Made by a program: the position numbers and the translations under genes. This document shows, piece after piece, positions 62,054-64,000 of a stretch of 64,000 bases of DNA (its first letter is position 1; the number at the start of each line of letters is the position of its first letter). The stretch is from Mucilaginibacter boryungensis (GTDB lineage Bacteria > Bacteroidota > Bacteroidia > Sphingobacteriales > Sphingobacteriaceae), in NCBI RefSeq assembly GCF_015221995.1, contig NZ_JADFFM010000001.1, positions 310,001-374,000 of the forward strand, read 5' to 3'. A model generated the notes under the pieces. It had not been told where the DNA came from. It saw nothing but the letters and a program-made list of their open reading frames with translations, and did not search any database.

Positions 62054-64000
62054 TTATCGGTACAATATTTTAACATTATTGGTGCTTAATCCCGATGGCA
62101 TTATTGGCCATTTGGAAGCATTAAAAGGCTGGTAGGTAATATCTACTATATTGGCATCATAAAACTTCTTCCATTCAGGATGCTCCTTATCATAAACCCG
62201 CATGTAATTTGCAGATAGGTTGGTCACCGCAATTTCCAGCGTGTTTTCTCCGGCCTTAATCACATTTTGCGGAATGGTCAACCTGAACGGAATGGCCCAG
62301 GCAGTGCCTATCATCTTTCCGTTTATTTTAACCGTTGCCGATTCGTTTACGGTTCCCAAATCAATCACCATATCTTTTTTATCTGTAACTTTCGCCGGTA
62401 TATTTATAATTCCGGTATACTTAGCCGTGCCTGTATAAAATGCGGCGGTATCGCTCAGGTTGGTCCACGATTGCAGGGTATCTATTTTGAACGATTTGTG
62501 ATAGTTTGGCCTGCCGCCCATAAACTGCACCTCCCATTTGGTATTAACAGCATAACTATCGTACTTTTTAGGTTCAGTACCGCCAGGCGTTGCTGTTGGT
62601 TGCTCCATTACAAAGCATGATTGTCCCGGCGGCAAAGACAGATATATCTTTTTGCCTTTTTTAGCAAAGCCGAATTTTTTGCTGGTCAGCGGGTCGTAGC
62701 CCGATACTTTTTCATTGCCGATGCTAAGGTTTACCCATCCTTCTGAAAATTTATTACTAAGATTACTGATGAAGTAAACCGTTTTGCCGTGTTGTTTTTT
62801 ACGAATGCAGGATAAGCCATTTTCACTGATAATGGTTTCCTGTGTGGCCCCGTGCTTTAACATATCGGCAACTAAATTCCGGCTTACCGTAAAATGCTTT
62901 TTATCTGCTTCACTAGCTGTTTTTATTTTCTCAAAAATGTCGGCATTGGTTTCAAAATTATGATAACCCATAGGGAAATGCGGTAAGGCTTCGTCAAAAA
63001 TTATAGTAGCGCCCTGCCGGCTAAGCAATTGCAAACGTTGTAGCGTTTCTACAGAAAGATATGTACAATTAGGCACCACTATCATTTTATAAGTGGCGCC
63101 GGCAGCCCGTAATTTCCCCCCTGTTACTTTAATATCGTTCAGTTGTTTATCTGAAATGTAATCGAACAAGAAACCTTTTTGCGAAAGTTCTGTGCACATC
63201 TTACCGAAAGGCTGCGCCATAAACCAGCTGTCGTAATGGTGAACATCTAATTGATGAATGCCATAGTTGCCGCTGTTTTTATCGGCCCAAATATCCTGTA
63301 CGGGAAAATACACCAGCACATCATTATCCGGCCTGCTGTTTTGCAGGATATTTTGGCAATTGTAAATGTATTTGTTCAGCAAAGGCAACTCGTTATAAAA
63401 GTGCGAGCTTGGCCCCCAATTGGTCGACGCATAAAATAGCCAGCCGGGGTATTTTTCGTCCTGTGGCGAATAGGTAGTGCCGTGGAAAAAAACGTGATTG
63501 ATACCCGCGGCAAATAATTCGTCTACCTGCGGCTTCGCCTGCGACAAAGACACCTTAAAATGATTAGCCAGCCAGGTACAGGTTTCAGAACTGATCAGTT
63601 GTTTATTACTCACCCCCCCTGCTGATGACGCGAATTTCATCATCAGTGGGTTTGGCCTGCCAAAGTTTTTAGGTTCGTAATCGGGTTCTACCCTTAATAA
63701 AGGGATTTTGAAATTGCTACTGCCGAATGCCTCGGTTTCAGGGATGCTGGCTAAGCTATACAGATCGAGCAAATTACCCGGCGAGCCGTGTGCCTGGTAG
63801 CGGGTAATAAATCCATGCGCTGCCGACCAGTCGGCCCAGGTTTTATAACTATCGTATAATAATTCCGAAAGGGTTTGCTGATAGTCTATCTTTACCAAAC
63901 GGCTTTGCGGGTTATTGGTAGTGTCTAAAAACAACGGCGCTACCGATTGAAGATCATATCCCCGGCGGTTTTTAAATTCGGTTAAAAAGTTACCCGTCCA
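62054..64000 (-). CDS. GH106 alpha-L-rhamnosidase, C-terminal part
   Basis: The 3' end of a large gene whose start lies beyond the right edge; the frame is open to base 64000, with WTGNFLTEFKNRRGYDLQSV just before the first possible start. About 648 residues are present. GH106 rows include FKNRRGYDLQ, RYQAHGSPGNLLDLYSLASI and PETEAFG, MMKFASSAGGVSNKQLISSE, LFAAGINHVFFHGTTYSP and a C-terminal beta-sandwich (TAKYTGIINIPAKV, VKINGKMIGTAWAIPFRLTI). GH106 removes terminal rhamnose, for example from rhamnogalacturonan side or main chains. It is followed by the PL22-like gene after 10 bases. Confidence 0.87.
   Translation of the reverse strand, partial: WTGNFLTEFKNRRGYDLQSVAPLFLDTTNNPQSRLVKIDYQQTLSELLYDSYKTWADWSAAHGFITRYQAHGSPGNLLDLYSLASIPETEAFGSSNFKIPLLRVEPDYEPKNFGRPNPLMMKFASSAGGVSNKQLISSETCTWLANHFKVSLSQAKPQVDELFAAGINHVFFHGTTYSPQDEKYPGWLFYASTNWGPSSHFYNELPLLNKYIYNCQNILQNSRPDNDVLVYFPVQDIWADKNSGNYGIHQLDVHHYDSWFMAQPFGKMCTELSQKGFLFDYISDKQLNDIKVTGGKLRAAGATYKMIVVPNCTYLSVETLQRLQLLSRQGATIIFDEALPHFPMGYHNFETNADIFEKIKTASEADKKHFTVSRNLVADMLKHGATQETIISENGLSCIRKKQHGKTVYFISNLSNKFSEGWVNLSIGNEKVSGYDPLTSKKFGFAKKGKKIYLSLPPGQSCFVMEQPTATPGGTEPKKYDSYAVNTKWEVQFMGGRPNYHKSFKIDTLQSWTNLSDTAAFYTGTAKYTGIINIPAKVTDKKDMVIDLGTVNESATVKINGKMIGTAWAIPFRLTIPQNVIKAGENTLEIAVTNLSANYMRVYDKEHPEWKKFYDANIVDITYQPFNASKWPIMPSGLSTNNVKILYR

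Noticed and set aside
1..64000. CRISPR array, tRNA, rRNA, insertion sequence or prophage
   Set aside because: No regularly spaced repeats, cloverleaf-like sequences, transposase or phage structural genes were seen on reading; a scan with dedicated tools would be decisive.

Overview
The window is chromosomal DNA from a Bacteroidota bacterium, most likely a member of the Sphingobacteriaceae close to Mucilaginibacter or Pedobacter. The reasons are SusC/SusD outer-membrane pairs, a one-protein hybrid two-component regulator, a NagB fused to a PIG-L deacetylase, alpha2 glycyl-tRNA synthetase, DUF4834 and lmo0937-type small proteins, and several TAnnTTTG promoter boxes of the Bacteroidota type. I see no rRNA or tRNA genes, CRISPR array, prophage or insertion sequence. 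The genus is an inference.

Layout. 1-1.2 kb is the end of a SusD-like gene whose start lies outside the window. 1.4-4.9 kb holds an exopolysaccharide-type set: two coupled glycosyltransferases on the minus strand, then a hexapeptide acetyltransferase and a methyltransferase on the plus strand. 4.9-8.1 kb is a secreted tricorn-like S41 protease. 8.2-12.8 kb is an amino-sugar locus: anmK divergent from a nagB/PIG-L fusion, followed by a NagX-like membrane acyltransferase. 13-17.4 kb is a redox and stress stretch on the plus strand: superoxide dismutase, an MDR oxidoreductase, a 2Fe-2S flavoprotein reductase, an old yellow enzyme and OsmC. 17.5-20.3 kb is a pair of M16 peptidases, one catalytic and one without the metal site. 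20.4-36.5 kb is mostly housekeeping and signalling: a TPR histidine kinase, glyS, rlmN, an amidohydrolase, a fungal-TYR1-like prephenate dehydrogenase, a cysteine-synthase-like enzyme, a YfhO membrane protein, a PAS sensor without an ATPase domain, and small membrane proteins.

36.5-44.1 kb and 51.6-64 kb look like two halves of a glycan utilisation region. The first half has a GH28-like beta-helix enzyme, a GH43 enzyme, an ECF sigma factor without a neighbouring anti-sigma factor, and a 1383-residue hybrid sensor. The second half has SusC, SusD, GH97, an alginate-lyase-fold protein, a PL22-type oligogalacturonate lyase and a truncated GH106 rhamnosidase. The enzymes point to a uronic-acid- and rhamnose-containing plant glycan such as pectin. 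Between the halves (44.5-51.6 kb) are pdhC and pdhA, an NlpC/P60 hydrolase, an SPFH protein, a YciF-like protein and the end-joining protein Ku.

Most notable are: an imperfect 20-bp tandem direct repeat with 22-bp period between the hybrid sensor and the ECF sigma gene (39877-39918), which fits an AraC-type operator; a prephenate dehydrogenase resembling the fungal enzyme; interspersed inverted repeats that supply protein tails or false start codons; a DHp-type sensor with no ATPase; and several genes whose promoter box lies only 4 to 7 bases before the start codon.
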